From the NCBI RefSeq assembly GCF_024496085.1, contig NZ_CP101751.1, positions 1,240,001 through 1,304,000 of the forward strand: a stretch of DNA of 64,000 nt. The letters are read 5' to 3'. The notes below the pieces were generated by a model. It was not told where the DNA came from and did no database searches. It was given only the letters and a program-made list of their open reading frames with translations. Shown here piece after piece: positions 28,868 through 40,518 of the stretch (within the stretch, counting starts at the first letter, position 1; every line of letters begins with the position of its first letter). This DNA is from Flavobacterium cerinum (GTDB lineage: Bacteria > Bacteroidota > Bacteroidia > Flavobacteriales > Flavobacteriaceae). The translations under genes were made by a program, and so were the position numbers.

Positions 28868-31800
28868 TTGGAAACATTTTACTCTCATGATTTTTTTAAG
28901 AAGATAAAGACCGGATTCACGATTTTGGTTTTATTCTTTTGTTTTTCTGTACAGGCTCAGGTAGATGAAGAAGAACAAGACTCGATTAAAACCGGATCTT
29001 CGCTGGGAAAACTTAATATCTCGAATCCGAAAAGTATTTTGGAAGCTTATACTTATGATCCGGTAACCAACCGATATATTTATACCAAAACATTTGACGG
29101 TTTTAATATTAATTATCCGATCATCCTGACACCGCAAGAATATGAAGAACTGGTGTTAAGGGAATCCATGAGAGACTATTTCAAGAAAAAATCCAGTGCT
29201 ATCGACGGTAAAAAAGAAGGAAGTGAAAGTGCGAAAAAAGACTTATTACCGCGATATTATGTAAACTCAAGTTTCTTTGAAGCGATTTTCGGCGGAAACA
29301 CTATCGATGTTAAACCGTTAGGGTCTGTTGAAGTTGACTTAGGAATGCGATATACCAAACAGGACAATCCGGCATTCTCACCAAGAAACCGTTCTACTTT
29401 TACATTTGACTTTGATCAACGAATTAGTTTGAGCTTACAAGGGAAAGTGGGGACGCGTTTAAATGTAAATGCCAATTATGATACCCAGTCGACTTTCGCT
29501 TTCCAGAACCTGATTAAACTGGAATATACACCAACGGAAGACGATATTATTAAAAAGATTGAAGTCGGAAACGTAAGCTTACCATTAAATAGCTCGTTAA
29601 TCCGTGGTGCGCAAAGCCTTTTCGGGGTTAAAGCACAATTCCAGTTTGGAAAAACAACAATTACCGGGGTTTTCTCCGAACAAAAATCACAAACTAAAAC
29701 CGTTACAGCTCAAGGCGGCGGAACCATTCAGGAGTTCCAGTTATTTGCTTTGGATTATGATGCCGACCGACACTATTTCCTATCACAATATTTCCGTAAT
29801 CGATATGACGATGCGTTAAAACAGTATCCGCAAATCAACAGCCGTGTACAAATTACCCGTGTTGAAGTTTGGATTACAAACAAACAGAACCGAGTAAGCG
29901 GAACAGATAATAACCTGCGAAATATTATGGCAATACAGGATTTAGGGGAAGCACAACAATTGGGTGTGAATGACACTGAAATCATTGGTATTCCTTCAGG
30001 TGGATTCTTTAACCAGCCACCGGGATCTCCGGTAGACAACAAAAATAATAAATTCGATCCGGGAGCAATCGGAACGAATTACCTGAATTCCGGTATCCGT
30101 GAAATCGTAAACGGAAGTGCCGGTTTCAATATTCCGGCATATAATGCCGTGGAAGGTAAAGATTACGCCAAACTTGAAAATGCCCGTAAGTTATCGCCAA
30201 ATGAATTTACTTACCATGCACAGTTGGGATATGTCTCATTAAACCAACGTCTGGCTAATGATGAAGTTTTGGCTGTTGCGTACCAATATACCATCGGGGA
30301 TAAAGTTTACCAGGTAGGGGAATTCGGAACGGATGGTATTGATGCTACCCAAGTTCAGAACGGAATTCCGTCAACACAAAGTCTTATCGTAAAATTATTA
30401 AAAAGTAACCTGACCAATGTGAATCAGCCGATCTGGAACTTGATGATGAAAAACATCTACCAGATTCCGGGTGCATACCAGTTGTCGCAGGAAGATTTCC
30501 GTTTCAATATTTTATACACCGATCCGTCTCCGTTAAACTATATTACGCAGGCCGGACCGGGTGGAGCAACACAACCGGCGATTCCGTTACCGGGTGATGT
30601 TGAAAATACACCATTGATCAAAGTTTTTAATGTCGATCGTCTGAATTATACCAATGACCCGCAGGTTGGAGGTGACGGATTCTTTGACTTTGTTCCGGGT
30701 GTAACTGTTGATCAGCAAAACGGACGTATTATCTTTACAACGGTTGAGCCGTTTGGAGATCACCTTTTTGAAAAACTTCGATCTTCCGGAACTGAAAATT
30801 ATAACGGAAGTTATGATAGTGGTATTGATTATAATGCCAATCAGCGTAAATATGTATTCCGAAACCTGTATAAAACAACTCAGGCCGGTGCTTTACAGGA
30901 TAGTGATAAAAACAAATTCCAGTTAAAAGGTAAATTCAAATCATCCGGTGGTGACGGTATTGCTATCGGTGCTTTCAATGTACCTCAGGGATCTGTTGTA
31001 GTTACAGCCGGTGGTCGCCGATTAGTTGAAGGTGTGGATTATACGGTGGATTACCAAAGAGGTCGTGTGCAAATCCTGGATCCGTCATTACAGGCGTCCA
31101 GTATTCCGATTGAAGTATCATTGGAAAATAACGCAATCTTTGGTCAGCAGACGCGTCGTTTTTACGGTTTGAATGTGGAACATAAATTTTCAGATAAATT
31201 CTTGATTGGAGGTACTTTCTTAAGATTATCCGAACGACCTTTTACACAAAAATCGAACTACGGACAAGAATCAGTTAATAATACGATTTACGGTTTAAAT
31301 ACGAATTTCTCAACTGAAGTTCCGTTCTTTACCCGTTTAGTGAATAAACTTCCGAATGTAGATACAGATGTTCCGTCTAATTTATCATTCCGTGGAGAAA
31401 TTGCTTACCTGCAACCGGGAGCTTCTACTGCCGATCAGTTCAACGGTGAAGCAACTACCTATATTGACGACTTCGAGGGATCGCAAACCACTATCGATAT
31501 GCGTTCGGCACAAGCCTGGTCATTAGCAAGTACACCGGTAGGTTACGGAGATGAATTGACAGCGCCGGATTATGGTTACCGAAGAGCAAAATTATCATGG
31601 TATTCGATTGATCCTACATTCTATGCTTCTTCACAATTACCGGCCGGTTTATCGGTAGATGATATTTCATCGAACAGAACCCGTAGGATTTATAGCCAGG
31701 AATTATATCCGGTTACCGATATCGCACAAGGACAAAGTACAGTGATAAATACATTGGACTTAACATACTACCCGAGAGAAAGAGGACCTTATAACTTTAG

Positions 31801-34800
31801 CCCGTTAGCCAATCCTGCAGATAACTCATTAGGAAATCCGCAAAATAACTGGGGTGGTATTATGAGAGCGATCAACTCAACTAATTTCGAACAGTCTAAC
31901 GTTGAATATATTCAATTCTGGATGATGGACCCGTATTATGGATCTGATGTTCAGGGAATCACAACTAACGAAGGAAAACTAACATTCAATATTGGTGAAA
32001 TTTCTGAAGATATCTTAAAAGACGGAAGAAAATTCTATGAAAACGGACTTGGTCCTAATCAGGTTCTGGTTCAACCGCAAGGACCATGGGGGAATGTTCC
32101 GGCTTCTCAGTCGTTAATTTATGCTTTCGATACAAACGAAGGAAACCGTACAGCTCAGGATGTCGGATTTGATGGATTAAACGATGGAGAAGAAGCTGCA
32201 AAATTCCCGGCATTTGCCAGTAATCCCGATCCGGCTGCGGATAACTATCAGTATTTCTTAAATGCTCAGGGTGACATTATCCAACGTTATAGAAATTATA
32301 ACGGTGTACAAGGAAACTCACCGATTGCCGTATCTGACACTAACCGTGGTTCAACAACATTACCGGATGTGGAAGATATCAACCGGGATAATACAATGAA
32401 TACAATTAACGCGTACTGGAAATTCGAAGTGCCGGTTAAATATTATCCGGGAGAAGTTCCGGTAGGTCAGGACTTTATTGCCGATGTACGTGAAAATAAT
32501 AATGTTGACTTAGCTAACGGAGGTACAGGAAAAGTACGTTGGATTTTATATAAAATTCCAATTCTTGAAGCTACAGATGCGAATCGTGAGGGTTCTATTT
32601 CCGATTTCCGTTCCATCCGTTTTATGAGAATGTTTATGTCGAACTTCTCCGATCAGATTACACTTCGTTTCGGAGCTTTAGATTTAGTTCGTGGTGAATG
32701 GAGACGTTATTTAGGAACATTAGATCCGAATGAAACGGAACAACAAAACGAAAATGATAATACCGGATTTGATGTGGTTGCCGTAAACATTCAGGAAAAC
32801 GGAAACCGCTTACCAATTCCATATGTAACACCTCCGGGTGTAACTCGCGAACAGTTATACAACAACAATACAATTATCAACCAGAACGAACAATCGTTGT
32901 CGTTACGAGTGTATAAAAAAGATACTGGCTTACCGGGAGCAGGTGGTTTGGAACCGGGCGATTCAAGAGCAGTATTCAAAAATGTAAGTGTGGACATGCG
33001 TCAGTTTAAAAAACTAAGAATGTTCCTTCACGCAGAAGCACTACAGCCACCGGCAGAAACTCAGCCGTTAATGGCAGACCAAATGGTAGCTTTCATTCGT
33101 TTTGGTAATGACTTTACGCAAAACTTCTATCAGGTTGAGATTCCGTTAAAACCGACTGCTTTTTCAGCGCGTTCGGCTGAGGAAATCTGGCCTTCGGATA
33201 ATCAAATCGATTTAAGACTGGAATTGCTAACCAAATTAAAAGTGTTGGCATTGCAAGGAAACTTACCGGTTCCGGTTGATCCGTTAACAGGTATTGCGTT
33301 TGTAAGAGAAGATGCTTTAGATCCTTCACTATCCGGAAAACCGAATATGCTGACATTAGGTATTAAAGGTAATCCGAACTTTGGTCTGGTACGTACGTTA
33401 ATGGTCGGAGTAAAAAATATCAGTACGCAGGAAGTAAGAGGAGAAGTTTGGTTCAACGAATTGCGTTTGTCTGAAATGGATAATAAAGGAGGTATGGCTG
33501 CTATCGCAAACTTAGATACCAACTTTGCCGACCTGATGAATATTTCCGCTACCGGTAGAATGAGTACCATCGGTTTCGGAACTTTAGAACAAGGACCAAA
33601 CGAAAGAAGTCGTGAAGACGTAAAACAATATAATATCGTAACCAACATTAATTTAGGAAAACTATTACCTAAAAAATGGGGTATTAACTTACCGTTTAAC
33701 TACGGTGTGGGAGAAGAGATTATTACACCGGAATACGATCCGTTTAATCAGGATATTAAATTACAGCAATTGTTGGATGTAACAGCCGACGGTGCTGAAA
33801 AAGATAACATCCGTAACCGGGCAATCGATTATACTAAACGAAAAAGTATCAACTTTATCGGAGTGAAAAAAGACCGGGCACCGGAACAAAAACAACACGT
33901 TTATGATGTAGAAAACTTAACGTTGTCCTACTCATTTAACGAAATGGAACACCACGATTTTGAGGTGGAAAGTTTAGTGGATCAACAAGTGAAGACATCC
34001 GCTGATTATGCTTATACGTTTAAACCAAAAGCAGTAGAGCCATTCAAGAATACCAAATTCATGAAGAAAAGCAGCTATTGGAAAATGTTGAGCGACTTTA
34101 ACTTTAACTTCTTGCCGACAAATATTTCATTTAGTTCTACGATCTTACGTCAGTATAACAGACAACAGTTCAGACAAGTTGACGGTATTGAAGGAATCGG
34201 AATTGATCCGTTGTACAGAAGAAATTATTTCTTTAATTATCAGTACGGATTCAACTATAACCTTACAAAATCACTACGTATCAATTACAGTGCGTCGTCT
34301 AATAATATTGTTCGAAATTATCTGGATGAAAATAAAATACCGGATCCGAATAATACAATCTGGGATAGCTATTTCGATATCGGAGAACCGAATAACCATA
34401 CGCAACAGTTGAATGTTAATTACGATTTACCGTTAAATAAATTACCATTCCTGAGTTTTGTAAAATCAACTTATACGTATACCGGTGATTATAACTGGCA
34501 ACGTTCGTCTGATGCATTCTCATCTATCGATGGTTATGATTTAGGAAATACAATCCAGAATGCCGGATCACATCGATTGAATACGGTATTATCAATGGAT
34601 AGCTTCTATAAATATATCGGGTTAACAAAACAACGTAAAAAAGTAGCACCGAAAGCTCCGGCTCAGGCACCGAAAGCTCCGGTACCGGGACAAAAAATTA
34701 CGCAGATGCAACAGGCTCCGGAAGACAAACCGAATATCATTATCGATGGTTTGATCGGATTGGCGACCAGTGTGAAAAATATCCAGATCAATTATACCGA

Positions 34801-36085
34801 TAACGGAGGTACTGTACTTCCGGGATATTTACCGAAAGTAGGATTTTTCGGAACGACACAACCGTCCTTAGGCTTTATTATGGGTAGCCAGTCGGATGTG
34901 CGTTATGAAGCGGCTAAAAACGGATGGTTAACCAATTATCCGGAATTCAACCAAAGCTTTACGCAGGTAAAAAATAAATTATTAGATATTACAGCTCAGG
35001 TAGAACCGTTTAATGATCTGAAAATTGACTTAAACGCAAACCGTACCTATTCGCAGAACTTCTCCGAACAGTACGATGTGGATGCATTCGGAAATTACAA
35101 TGCCCGTTCACCTTATGATTTCGGTAACTTCTCAATTTCAACAGTGTTGATTAAAACGGCTTTCTCCAGAAGTGATGAAACCGGATCAGATGCTTTTAAT
35201 GATTTTAGAGATAACCGATTGACGATTGCAAGACGTTTGGCAACGGAAAGAGGATTGGATCCGAATAATACAACTGCCGACGGATATCCGGTTGGATTCG
35301 GAAGAAACAGTCAGGCAGTATTGTTACCGGCTTTCTTAGCAGCGTATACCGGAACGAGTGCCTCAAGTGTGTCGACAGGTATTTTCCGTGATGTGCCGAT
35401 TCCGAACTGGAATATAAAATATACCGGATTAATGCGTTACGGATTCTTTAAAGAAAACTTCAAACGTTTCTCGTTACAACACGGATACCGTGCGTCATAT
35501 ACTGTAAATTCATTCCGTTCGAATTTTGAATATGATGCAGATCCGAATGCATTAAATCCGACGACAGGAAACTATCCGGTAAAAACCATTGTAGCGAATG
35601 TCAACTTGGTGGAACAATTTAATCCGTTGATGCGTGTGGATTTTGAAATGAAAAACTCATTCAAAATTCTGGCAGAAATGAAAAAAGACAGAAGTTTATC
35701 ATTAAGTTTTGATAATGGTTTGCTGACAGAGGTTAAAGGAAATGAATACACATTAGAGTTCGGATACCGATTTAAAGATGTTACAATCAACTCGCGATTA
35801 GCCGATAATCCGATGGGTGTGATTCGAAGTGATATCAATTTAAAAGCCAATTTAACGCTACGTCAGAACGAAACCATCGTACGTTATCTGGATTACGATA
35901 ATAACCAGTTGGCCGGAGGTCAGGATATCTGGTCGTTAAAATTAACAGCGGATTATATGTTCAGTAAAAACCTGACAGCGATTTTCTATTATGATCACTC
36001 GTTCTCACAAGCGGTAATTTCAACATCGTTCCCGATGACGAATATCCGTTCCGGTTTCACATTGCGTTATAACTTCGGAAATTAA
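28868..36085 (+). CDS. sprA: T9SS outer-membrane translocon protein SprA (Sov)
   Basis: At 2405 residues this is the size of SprA/Sov, the giant beta-barrel through which type 9 secretion cargo crosses the outer membrane. A signal peptide follows a charged start ([21 protein letters not shown]). The body is a long run of alternating beta-strand-like segments with many aromatic and Gly residues, ending in a typical outer-membrane strand ([10 protein letters not shown]). The only plausible start is the TTG at 28868, because no in-frame ATG lies between the ruvA stop and the signal peptide. The neighbours ruvA upstream and gcvH, vanZ-like, deoC and remB-like downstream match the arrangement I recall around F. 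johnsoniae sprA. It is required for gliding and T9SS secretion. Confidence 0.93.
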   Translation: METFYSHDFFKKIKTGFTILVLFFCFSVQAQVDEEEQDSIKTGSSLGKLNISNPKSILEAYTYDPVTNRYIYTKTFDGFNINYPIILTPQEYEELVLRESMRDYFKKKSSAIDGKKEGSESAKKDLLPRYYVNSSFFEAIFGGNTIDVKPLGSVEVDLGMRYTKQDNPAFSPRNRSTFTFDFDQRISLSLQGKVGTRLNVNANYDTQSTFAFQNLIKLEYTPTEDDIIKKIEVGNVSLPLNSSLIRGAQSLFGVKAQFQFGKTTITGVFSEQKSQTKTVTAQGGGTIQEFQLFALDYDADRHYFLSQYFRNRYDDALKQYPQINSRVQITRVEVWITNKQNRVSGTDNNLRNIMAIQDLGEAQQLGVNDTEIIGIPSGGFFNQPPGSPVDNKNNKFDPGAIGTNYLNSGIREIVNGSAGFNIPAYNAVEGKDYAKLENARKLSPNEFTYHAQLGYVSLNQRLANDEVLAVAYQYTIGDKVYQVGEFGTDGIDATQVQNGIPSTQSLIVKLLKSNLTNVNQPIWNLMMKNIYQIPGAYQLSQEDFRFNILYTDPSPLNYITQAGPGGATQPAIPLPGDVENTPLIKVFNVDRLNYTNDPQVGGDGFFDFVPGVTVDQQNGRIIFTTVEPFGDHLFEKLRSSGTENYNGSYDSGIDYNANQRKYVFRNLYKTTQAGALQDSDKNKFQLKGKFKSSGGDGIAIGAFNVPQGSVVVTAGGRRLVEGVDYTVDYQRGRVQILDPSLQASSIPIEVSLENNAIFGQQTRRFYGLNVEHKFSDKFLIGGTFLRLSERPFTQKSNYGQESVNNTIYGLNTNFSTEVPFFTRLVNKLPNVDTDVPSNLSFRGEIAYLQPGASTADQFNGEATTYIDDFEGSQTTIDMRSAQAWSLASTPVGYGDELTAPDYGYRRAKLSWYSIDPTFYASSQLPAGLSVDDISSNRTRRIYSQELYPVTDIAQGQSTVINTLDLTYYPRERGPYNFSPLANPADNSLGNPQNNWGGIMRAINSTNFEQSNVEYIQFWMMDPYYGSDVQGITTNEGKLTFNIGEISEDILKDGRKFYENGLGPNQVLVQPQGPWGNVPASQSLIYAFDTNEGNRTAQDVGFDGLNDGEEAAKFPAFASNPDPAADNYQYFLNAQGDIIQRYRNYNGVQGNSPIAVSDTNRGSTTLPDVEDINRDNTMNTINAYWKFEVPVKYYPGEVPVGQDFIADVRENNNVDLANGGTGKVRWILYKIPILEATDANREGSISDFRSIRFMRMFMSNFSDQITLRFGALDLVRGEWRRYLGTLDPNETEQQNENDNTGFDVVAVNIQENGNRLPIPYVTPPGVTREQLYNNNTIINQNEQSLSLRVYKKDTGLPGAGGLEPGDSRAVFKNVSVDMRQFKKLRMFLHAEALQPPAETQPLMADQMVAFIRFGNDFTQNFYQVEIPLKPTAFSARSAEEIWPSDNQIDLRLELLTKLKVLALQGNLPVPVDPLTGIAFVREDALDPSLSGKPNMLTLGIKGNPNFGLVRTLMVGVKNISTQEVRGEVWFNELRLSEMDNKGGMAAIANLDTNFADLMNISATGRMSTIGFGTLEQGPNERSREDVKQYNIVTNINLGKLLPKKWGINLPFNYGVGEEIITPEYDPFNQDIKLQQLLDVTADGAEKDNIRNRAIDYTKRKSINFIGVKKDRAPEQKQHVYDVENLTLSYSFNEMEHHDFEVESLVDQQVKTSADYAYTFKPKAVEPFKNTKFMKKSSYWKMLSDFNFNFLPTNISFSSTILRQYNRQQFRQVDGIEGIGIDPLYRRNYFFNYQYGFNYNLTKSLRINYSASSNNIVRNYLDENKIPDPNNTIWDSYFDIGEPNNHTQQLNVNYDLPLNKLPFLSFVKSTYTYTGDYNWQRSSDAFSSIDGYDLGNTIQNAGSHRLNTVLSMDSFYKYIGLTKQRKKVAPKAPAQAPKAPVPGQKITQMQQAPEDKPNIIIDGLIGLATSVKNIQINYTDNGGTVLPGYLPKVGFFGTTQPSLGFIMGSQSDVRYEAAKNGWLTNYPEFNQSFTQVKNKLLDITAQVEPFNDLKIDLNANRTYSQNFSEQYDVDAFGNYNARSPYDFGNFSISTVLIKTAFSRSDETGSDAFNDFRDNRLTIARRLATERGLDPNNTTADGYPVGFGRNSQAVLLPAFLAAYTGTSASSVSTGIFRDVPIPNWNIKYTGLMRYGFFKENFKRFSLQHGYRASYTVNSFRSNFEYDADPNALNPTTGNYPVKTIVANVNLVEQFNPLMRVDFEMKNSFKILAEMKKDRSLSLSFDNGLLTEVKGNEYTLEFGYRFKDVTINSRLADNPMGVIRSDINLKANLTLRQNETIVRYLDYDNNQLAGGQDIWSLKLTADYMFSKNLTAIFYYDHSFSQAVISTSFPMTNIRSGFTLRYNFGN

Positions 36086-36146
36086 TAAAGAAAACATTTT
36101 AAAGTTACCGCTAATAAATATACATTTGTCAATAAAAATAAACACA

Positions 36147-36527
36147 ATGAATATACCATCTAACTTAAAGTACACAAAAGATCACGAATGGGTAAGCCTT
36201 GACGGCGAGATTGCAACGGTTGGAATTACTGATTTTGCACAAAAAGAATTAGGAGATATCGTTTATGTTGAAGTAGAAACATTAGATCAGACGCTAGACA
36301 AAGACGAAGTTTTCGGAACCGTTGAAGCGGTTAAAACTGTATCCGACTTATTCTTGCCTTTAGCAGGTGAGATTGTTGAATTTAACGATGCTTTAGAGTC
36401 GGAGCCGGAAAGTGTAAACTCTGATCCTTACGGAGCTGGATGGATGATTAAAGTAAAAATCAGCAACCCGGCAGAAGTAGATGGACTTTTGTCAAGCGAA
36501 GATTATAAAGCCTTAATTGGTGCGTAA
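36147..36527 (+). CDS. gcvH: Glycine cleavage system H protein
   Basis: The ATG at 36147 ([15 protein letters not shown]) gives 126 residues; an in-frame TTG at 36126 is unlikely. The lipoyl attachment Lys is at about residue 63 in [12 protein letters not shown], and the DIVYVEV strand and the [12 protein letters not shown] end are standard. The lipoylated protein shuttles the aminomethyl group between the P, T and L proteins, which are not encoded here. Its 3' end overlaps the next gene. Confidence 0.96.
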   Translation: MNIPSNLKYTKDHEWVSLDGEIATVGITDFAQKELGDIVYVEVETLDQTLDKDEVFGTVEAVKTVSDLFLPLAGEIVEFNDALESEPESVNSDPYGAGWMIKVKISNPAEVDGLLSSEDYKALIGA

Positions 36528-36894
36528 ACTTAATCTTTCATTAGCATTAATCTGGTCCTTACTGATAGGAATTGCCTGTTTGATCACTTTTAATGCCGAT
36601 GTAGGAGGGAAACTTCCGTATAAAGATAAGTTTGTACATTTTGTTTTTTATTTCCTGTTTACAATTCTGTGGTTTCGTACAATCGATGAAATCGTACCGC
36701 GGCAAGCACTGTTAAAGAAATTGCGTAACGTGTTTCTTTTGGGTTTTGTTTATGGTGCCGGCATCGAAATATGCCAGGGATTGTTTACCAAAACAAGATC
36801 CGCGGATATATTTGATGTCTTAGCGAATAGTGTTGGAGGATTAACAGCAGTATTATTACTGTATTATTACAGAAATAGAAAACGTAATGGCTAA
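36520..36894 (+). CDS. VanZ-like small membrane protein
   Basis: This protein of about 124 residues has four hydrophobic segments and the VanZ-like signature: [16 protein letters not shown] in the second helix and [30 protein letters not shown] near the C-terminus. The start is uncertain: GTG 36520 or TTG 36517, both inside the last codons of gcvH, which implies translational coupling. The function of VanZ-type proteins is poorly defined. Envelope or antibiotic-related roles are proposed for relatives. Confidence 0.82.
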   Translation: MRKLNLSLALIWSLLIGIACLITFNADVGGKLPYKDKFVHFVFYFLFTILWFRTIDEIVPRQALLKKLRNVFLLGFVYGAGIEICQGLFTKTRSADIFDVLANSVGGLTAVLLLYYYRNRKRNG

Positions 36895-36910
36895 ATTAAT
36901 TAGAAGATAG

Positions 36911-36938
36911 TAATCCCACTTTTGTGGGATTTTTTTAT
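36911..36938 (+). terminator. Intrinsic terminator after the VanZ-like gene
   Basis: AATCCCAC pairs with GTGGGATT and is followed by seven T. It separates the sprA-gcvH-vanZ group from deoC. Confidence 0.85.
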
Positions 36939-36947
36939 TTTTATACC

Positions 36948-37691
36948 ATGGATATTAGAAATTACTTAGACTCGACTTATTTAAAAACCGCCGAACAGGC
37001 TGGTGTTTCAGAAACGGAGAACAGAAAAATAGTAGCCGACTATGTGGCGGAAGCGATTCAGGAAAAATTTAAACTGATTATGATTCGTCCGGATAGGGTA
37101 GCTATGGCTAAAACGATGATTACAGAAGCCAAATCGGCTGTAACTATCGGAACGGTTATCGATTTTCCTAACGGAAACGGAACATTGGAAGAGAAGTTAA
37201 ATGAAGCGGAACAAGCTATCCGGGACGGAGCTGATGATCTGGATTTTGTGCTGGATTATGAAGCATTTAAAAGAGGTGAAACGGATAAAGTAAAGAAAGA
37301 AGTTTTGGAATGCACCCGTTTAGGACTTGCGAATGCCAAAATTGTAAAATGGATTATTGAAATTGCGGCTTTAAATGACCATCAAATCGTACAGCTTTCC
37401 GCATTGGTTAAGAACATCGTAATTGCTAACTTTAAGGAAAATCAATACGAGTCTGTTTTCGTGAAATCATCAACAGGATTTTATAAAACGGATGATGGAA
37501 AACCAAACGGAGCAACGGTACCGGCTATCAAACTAATGTTGGAAAATGCTTTTCCGTTACCGGTAAAAGCGGCCGGTGGTGTGCGTACCGAACAGGAAGC
37601 AATCGAAATGATCCGTCTTGGAGTAAAACGAATCGGAACTTCTTCTGCTAAAACAATTGCAACAGGAGGAAAATCAAATAGCGAATATTAA
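36948..37691 (+). CDS. deoC: Deoxyribose-phosphate aldolase
   Basis: The ATG at 36948 gives 247 residues; in-frame codons upstream fall in the terminator. It is a TIM-barrel class I aldolase. The Schiff-base Lys is at about 173 in VFVKSSTGF, a second Lys lies in KAAGGVR near 207, and an acidic pair lies in GADDLDFVLDY. It splits 2-deoxyribose 5-phosphate into acetaldehyde and glyceraldehyde 3-phosphate in nucleoside catabolism. It is followed closely by the remB-like gene. Confidence 0.95.
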   Translation: MDIRNYLDSTYLKTAEQAGVSETENRKIVADYVAEAIQEKFKLIMIRPDRVAMAKTMITEAKSAVTIGTVIDFPNGNGTLEEKLNEAEQAIRDGADDLDFVLDYEAFKRGETDKVKKEVLECTRLGLANAKIVKWIIEIAALNDHQIVQLSALVKNIVIANFKENQYESVFVKSSTGFYKTDDGKPNGATVPAIKLMLENAFPLPVKAAGGVRTEQEAIEMIRLGVKRIGTSSAKTIATGGKSNSEY

Positions 37692-37702
37692 AGTAGCATT
37701 AC

Positions 37703-39799
37703 ATGAGGTATTTAGGGTGTGTTCTAATGCTGTTCCTGGGAATGGCAAATTCTTTCTCACAAACCCAAAGTGAGCAGTTTCCGGTTTTTAAAGACTGTAA
37801 AAATAGTCCGGCAAAAGAGCAGGAATCCTGTTTTAATACAAAAGTTCAGGACTTTTTCTTCTCCCATTTTAAAGTTCCGCAACAACTAACGGATGCTAAT
37901 TATAAAGGAACTGTCATTGCCTTGTTCGAAGTCGATTCAACAGGAACGTTTAAGCCGCTTTATATCGATGCGGCCACGCCGGAACTGAAAGAAGAAACCA
38001 AACGGGTTTTTGGTCAGTTTGAAAAAGTAGAACCGGCTAAGTTTGCCGGAAGAGCCACTTATGCTAAATATACGGTGCGTATCGCTATTCCGTTGGAAAA
38101 AGCAGTTGGTAGTGAATTAACAGCAAATACGGATGACGGAAAAACGGAGGCGAAAGTGAAACAGGAATTGGATGAGTTTGATAAAATCCTAAGCAAACCA
38201 TTTCGTAATCCTAAATTTAAAAGTAATCTGAATATTCCTTTTTCGCATCAAAATTACGCTGTTTTCGATGCTGCAGTAAATCAGGTAGGAAGTAATAATC
38301 ATTCCGCTTCTAAACCGTATTCTTATGCTGAAGTAGTAAAATACTATAACTTCGAAGCAGAACAGCAAAAACTGTTGAAAAATAAAACATCCTGGTGGGG
38401 TCGGAAACTATGGAATGAAAATCTTGTTGCGATACAAGGGGAAGGGTATTGGTTTACCATCAATCCGATTTTTGACCTGCGTTTAGGAAAAGATACGAAT
38501 AGCGATTTGAAATATACTTATGTGAATACAAGAGGTGTTCATATCGAAGGAGCTTTAGGAGAACAGTTTAGTTTTTCGAGCTCGGTATATGAAAGTCAGG
38601 GGCGCTTTGCCGATTATTACAACCGTTATGCCGAATCGATAAAACCATCCGGAGGGAATCCTGCCATTATTCCGGGAATTGGTATCGCTAAAGAATTTAA
38701 TGGCGATGGTTATGATTTTCCGTTAGCGGAAGCAAATTTATCGTATTCGCCAAATCAGTTTATCAATCTGCAATTGGGTTATGGACGAAATTTTATCGGA
38801 GACGGTTATCGTTCGTTACTATTTAGTGATGCAGCAAGCCCGTATCCGTATTTTAAGATCAATACCACTTTCTGGAAGATCAAATATACCAATACCTATA
38901 TGTGGTTAAAAGATGTTCGGGATGAAGTAACCGCAGAAAAATCGTATGCGACCAAATACATGGCCAATCATTATCTGAGTTGGAATGTTACAAAGCGCTG
39001 GAATATGGGCTTCTTTGAATCGGTTGTTTGGAGTAATGCAAATGATCGCGGTTTTGATTTTAGCTTCGTGAACCCGATTATTTTTTATCGTGCGGTTGAG
39101 TTTACCTCTTCTTCAAAAAGCGGAAATGCCGTTTTAGGATTGACTTCAAAATATAAACTGAATAATCAAATCAATGTATACGGACAATTTGTGTTAGATG
39201 AATTCTCCTTAAGTGATGTTAAAGCCGGAAACGGAAGCTGGAAAAATAAATACGGATTCCAGATCGGCGGGAAATATTATGATGCGTTTAAAGTGAAAAA
39301 TCTTTTACTTCAGGCAGAATATAATTATGTGCGACCTTATGTGTATGCCCATAGTAATGTTTTAACCAATTATGGACACAATAACCAAAGTATGGGACAT
39401 CTTTGGGGAGCGAACTTAAAAGAAGTAGTCGGAATCGCCCGCTATTATTACGGACGTTGGTTTGCCGATGCAAAACTTATTTACGGACAAAGAGGATTGG
39501 ATTTTAATACGGCAGATAATACGTATAATTATGGAGGTAATATTTACAGAAACTATGATGAAAACAGACCGTTTGATACCGGAGTAGTAACCGGTCAGGG
39601 GAATAAAACCAATATTTTGATTGCAGATTTGCAGGCGGGATATTTGGTGAATCCGGCGATGAACCTGAAATTATTCGGAAATATTATTTACAGAAATTTT
39701 GATCCGGCAACAGAAACGGCGACAACGGTGAAAAGTACAACAACCTGGTTTTCCGTTGGTTTAAGAGTAGATTTGTTTAATTGGTATTACGACTTCTGA
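37703..39799 (+). CDS. remB: RemB-like gliding motility outer-membrane protein
   Basis: This 698-residue protein has a signal peptide (about residues 1-19). The N-terminal domain (about 25-135) resembles the TonB C-terminal/energy-transducer fold (KGTVIALFEVDSTGTFKPLYI). After a linker, the rest (about 200-698) is a beta-barrel of the capsule-assembly Wzi-like type, rich in aromatic strand ends and finishing at FNWYYDF. F. johnsoniae RemB has this size and, as I recall, a similar place downstream of sprA and deoC, so I name it by analogy. It is probably in the outer membrane; its mechanism is unclear. Confidence 0.75.
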   Translation: MRYLGCVLMLFLGMANSFSQTQSEQFPVFKDCKNSPAKEQESCFNTKVQDFFFSHFKVPQQLTDANYKGTVIALFEVDSTGTFKPLYIDAATPELKEETKRVFGQFEKVEPAKFAGRATYAKYTVRIAIPLEKAVGSELTANTDDGKTEAKVKQELDEFDKILSKPFRNPKFKSNLNIPFSHQNYAVFDAAVNQVGSNNHSASKPYSYAEVVKYYNFEAEQQKLLKNKTSWWGRKLWNENLVAIQGEGYWFTINPIFDLRLGKDTNSDLKYTYVNTRGVHIEGALGEQFSFSSSVYESQGRFADYYNRYAESIKPSGGNPAIIPGIGIAKEFNGDGYDFPLAEANLSYSPNQFINLQLGYGRNFIGDGYRSLLFSDAASPYPYFKINTTFWKIKYTNTYMWLKDVRDEVTAEKSYATKYMANHYLSWNVTKRWNMGFFESVVWSNANDRGFDFSFVNPIIFYRAVEFTSSSKSGNAVLGLTSKYKLNNQINVYGQFVLDEFSLSDVKAGNGSWKNKYGFQIGGKYYDAFKVKNLLLQAEYNYVRPYVYAHSNVLTNYGHNNQSMGHLWGANLKEVVGIARYYYGRWFADAKLIYGQRGLDFNTADNTYNYGGNIYRNYDENRPFDTGVVTGQGNKTNILIADLQAGYLVNPAMNLKLFGNIIYRNFDPATETATTVKSTTTWFSVGLRVDLFNWYYDF

Positions 39800-39845
39800 T
39801 AAAATTTCGTAATTTTAAAATACTAACCAGATAAACAGATTATTT

Positions 39846-40388
39846 ATGAAGATTTTGAAAAATATTATATTGTTTTTCCTGGCAATCATTGTATTGCTGC
39901 TAGTGGCCGGTTTATTCGTGAAAAAAGAATATGCCATTGAAAGGGAAATTGTAATCAATAAGCCGAAAGCAGAGGTTTTTGATTATATCCGACATATTAA
40001 AAATCAGGATAATTATAGCGTCTGGAATCAAAAAGATCCTGCTATGAAAAAAGAATACAAAGGAAATGACGGAGAAGTAGGATTTGTATACGCCTGGGAA
40101 AGTACCAGTAAAGAAGTAGGAAAAGGGGAACAGGAGATTGTTCGTATTGTTGACGGTGACAGAGTAGATATGAAACTCCGCTTTAAAGAACCTTTTGAAG
40201 CCGATGATGATGCATATATGATCACAGAAGCGGTATCGGAAAACCAAACCAAAGTAAAATGGGGTTTTAAAGGATCGATTAATTATCCGATGAATCTGAT
40301 GTTACTCTTTATGGATATGGAAAAAGAACTCGGAGGTGCTTTGGATACCGGATTAAAAGACATGAAAGCCATATTGGAAAAACAATAA
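39846..40388 (+). CDS. SRPBCC-family protein with N-terminal membrane anchor
   Basis: This 180-residue protein has an N-terminal hydrophobic helix (about residues 4-25) followed by a START/polyketide cyclase-like domain. EREIVINKPKAEVFDYI is the first strand and helix, and KVKWGFKGSINYPM a late strand. SRPBCC proteins bind hydrophobic ligands in a deep cavity. No ligand can be named. It appears to be a single gene, closed by the terminator at 40400. Confidence 0.82.
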   Translation: MKILKNIILFFLAIIVLLLVAGLFVKKEYAIEREIVINKPKAEVFDYIRHIKNQDNYSVWNQKDPAMKKEYKGNDGEVGFVYAWESTSKEVGKGEQEIVRIVDGDRVDMKLRFKEPFEADDDAYMITEAVSENQTKVKWGFKGSINYPMNLMLLFMDMEKELGGALDTGLKDMKAILEKQ

Positions 40389-40399
40389 AAAAGGGATGA

Positions 40400-40427
40400 G
40401 AGTGGTTGTAAAACCGCTCTTTTTTGT
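40400..40427 (+). terminator. Intrinsic terminator after the SRPBCC gene
   Basis: AGAGTGGTT pairs with AACCGCTCT (one G-U pair) around a short loop and is followed by a T run. Confidence 0.75.
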
Positions 40428-40465
40428 TAAAACTACTCTTTACGGTTGATTTTAAGGGTTTACTT

Positions 40466-40496
40466 TTGATGAAAAGTAATTTTTGAAGTATATTTG
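40466..40496 (+). promoter_or_regulatory. Promoter of the second cytochrome oxidase cluster
   Basis: TTG at 40466-40468, a 20-base spacer and TATATTTG at 40489-40496 give a good match to the Flavobacterium promoter consensus. It precedes the heme O synthase ATG by 22 bases. Confidence 0.72.
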
Positions 40497-40518
40497 CACA
40501 CCGTTTTTATAAATAATA

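Noticed and set aside
36086..36146. Glycine riboswitch before gcvH
   Set aside because: The gap is only about 60 bases, AT-rich and without the expected paired aptamer structure.
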